5,264 nucleotides of DNA from contig WQZT01000129.1 of the NCBI GenBank assembly GCA_009780595.1, forward strand, positions 1 through 5,264, read 5' to 3'. The translations under genes were made by a program, and so were the position numbers. Shown one piece after another: positions 4,624 through 5,264 of this stretch (within the stretch, counting starts at the first letter, position 1; every line of letters begins with the position of its first letter). This DNA is from Treponema sp. (GTDB lineage Bacteria > Spirochaetota > Spirochaetia > Treponematales > Breznakiellaceae). The notes beneath the pieces are model-generated. The model was not told the origin of the DNA and did not search any database. It saw only the letters and a program-made list of their open reading frames with translations.

Positions 4624-5264
4624 GTGGCATTGGATATGAAGCTTATAGAAGACGGTGAAAGCCTCACGACAGAGTTCAAGAGGGAATATACTGAAGACAT
4701 CAAGAAAACTATCGTTGCTTTTGCCAATACCGCAGGGGGAGCGCTTTTTGTTGGTGTAAGCGACAATGGAGAGATTATCGGCGTGGATAACTCTGACGAA
4801 ACCATCTTGCGGCTGACCAACGCGGTGCGTTCCGCGATAAAGCCCGATGTTACTCTGTTCGTGGATTGCAGGGTTGAGAAAGTGAAAAAAGCCCCTGTTG
4901 TCGTTGTAACCGTTCAGAAAGGAACAGCCTGTCCCTATTACCTTGCTGGCAAGGGTATACGCCCTGAAGGTGTTTATCTGCGGCAGGGAGCATCAACAGT
5001 TCCCGCAAGTGAAGCAGCAATTCTTGCTATGATCAAAGAGACTGACGGAGAGGAGTACGAGGAAGTCCGCTCCCTCAACCAAGATTTGACGTTTGCCGAG
5101 TCTGGGCATTTTTTTGCGGAGAGGGAAATCTCGTTTGGCACTGGTCAGTATAAAACACTGCACATGCAGACAACAGACGGCGTATATACCAATCTGGGAC
5201 TGTTGCTGTCTGACCAGTCTGTGCATACAGTCAAGCTTGCCGTTTTTGAGGGGCTGGAAAAACA
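4624..5264 (+). CDS. Schlafen AlbA_2-domain protein, C-terminus cut by window edge
   Basis: The frame is open from GTG 4624 to the window edge (213 codons plus two bases). Residues about 9-130 match the Schlafen AlbA_2 domain: T-E-F-K-R-E near the start (16-21), then I-V-A-F-A-N-T-A-G-G (30-39), L-F-V-G-V-S-D-N-G (41-49) with I-I-G-V after it, and the closing Y-L-R-Q-G-A-S-T-V-P-A (118-128). The following region to about 213 contains T-N-L-G-L-L-L-S-D-Q (189-198), the usual connection to a C-terminal ATPase-like and winged-helix part in the COG2865 family of predicted regulators or ATP-binding proteins. That part lies outside the window. The biochemical role is unsettled; DNA or RNA binding is likely from the family. 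It is transcribed away from ftsK, behind a repeat array that might be its own binding site. Family assignment is firm, function is not. Confidence 0.88.
   Translation, partial: MALDMKLIEDGESLTTEFKREYTEDIKKTIVAFANTAGGALFVGVSDNGEIIGVDNSDETILRLTNAVRSAIKPDVTLFVDCRVEKVKKAPVVVVTVQKGTACPYYLAGKGIRPEGVYLRQGASTVPASEAAILAMIKETDGEEYEEVRSLNQDLTFAESGHFFAEREISFGTGQYKTLHMQTTDGVYTNLGLLLSDQSVHTVKLAVFEGLEK

Noticed and set aside
4584..5226. Minus-strand frames of 78 and 77 codons over the AlbA_2 gene
   Set aside because: The plus frame has a clear AlbA_2 domain and a good ribosome binding site; the antisense frames have neither.
1..5264. tRNA, rRNA or insertion sequences
   Set aside because: I saw no T-loop plus acceptor arrangement, no rRNA-like sequence, and no transposase or integrase frame.

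Overview
The window looks like part of a bacterial chromosome with mid-range G+C, most likely from a spirochaete related to Treponema. This rests on three things: a lipoprotein built from divergent InlB-type B-repeats behind a loose lipobox, the FtsK architecture (four membrane spans, long acidic linkers), and an intergenic region rich in palindromes. It is an inference from style, not a proven assignment.

Layout. (1) Positions 1-1231, minus strand: the N-terminal 410 residues of a secreted lipoprotein with four complete tandem repeats of 73-78 residues and part of a fifth; its C-terminus lies beyond the left edge. (2) Positions 1232-1961: a 730-base stretch with no convincing gene but much structure. 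It holds a dyad and a long hairpin in the lipoprotein leader, helically phased A-tracts next to a good plus-strand promoter, a triplicated 8-mer, a minus-strand promoter facing the first one, four consecutive perfect stem-loops, and a second copy of the ftsK 3' end. (3) Positions 1962-4403, minus strand: a complete ftsK/spoIIIE-type DNA translocase gene, followed by a weak intrinsic terminator. (4) Positions 4404-4623: a divergent intergenic region with candidate promoters for both flanking genes and an array of six 10-bp direct repeats that ends at the ribosome binding site of the right-hand gene. (5) Positions 4624-5264, plus strand: the N-terminal 213 residues of a Schlafen AlbA_2-domain protein, cut by the right edge.

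The three genes do not form a pathway. FtsK is a housekeeping chromosome-segregation motor, the lipoprotein is a cell-envelope protein, and the AlbA_2 protein is an accessory, probably nucleic-acid-related protein. The points most worth a second look are the duplicated ftsK 3' end, whose coding differences are all synonymous, the hairpin cluster that lies downstream of a strong promoter with no gene, and the helically phased repeat array in front of the AlbA_2 gene. None of these proves a new system.
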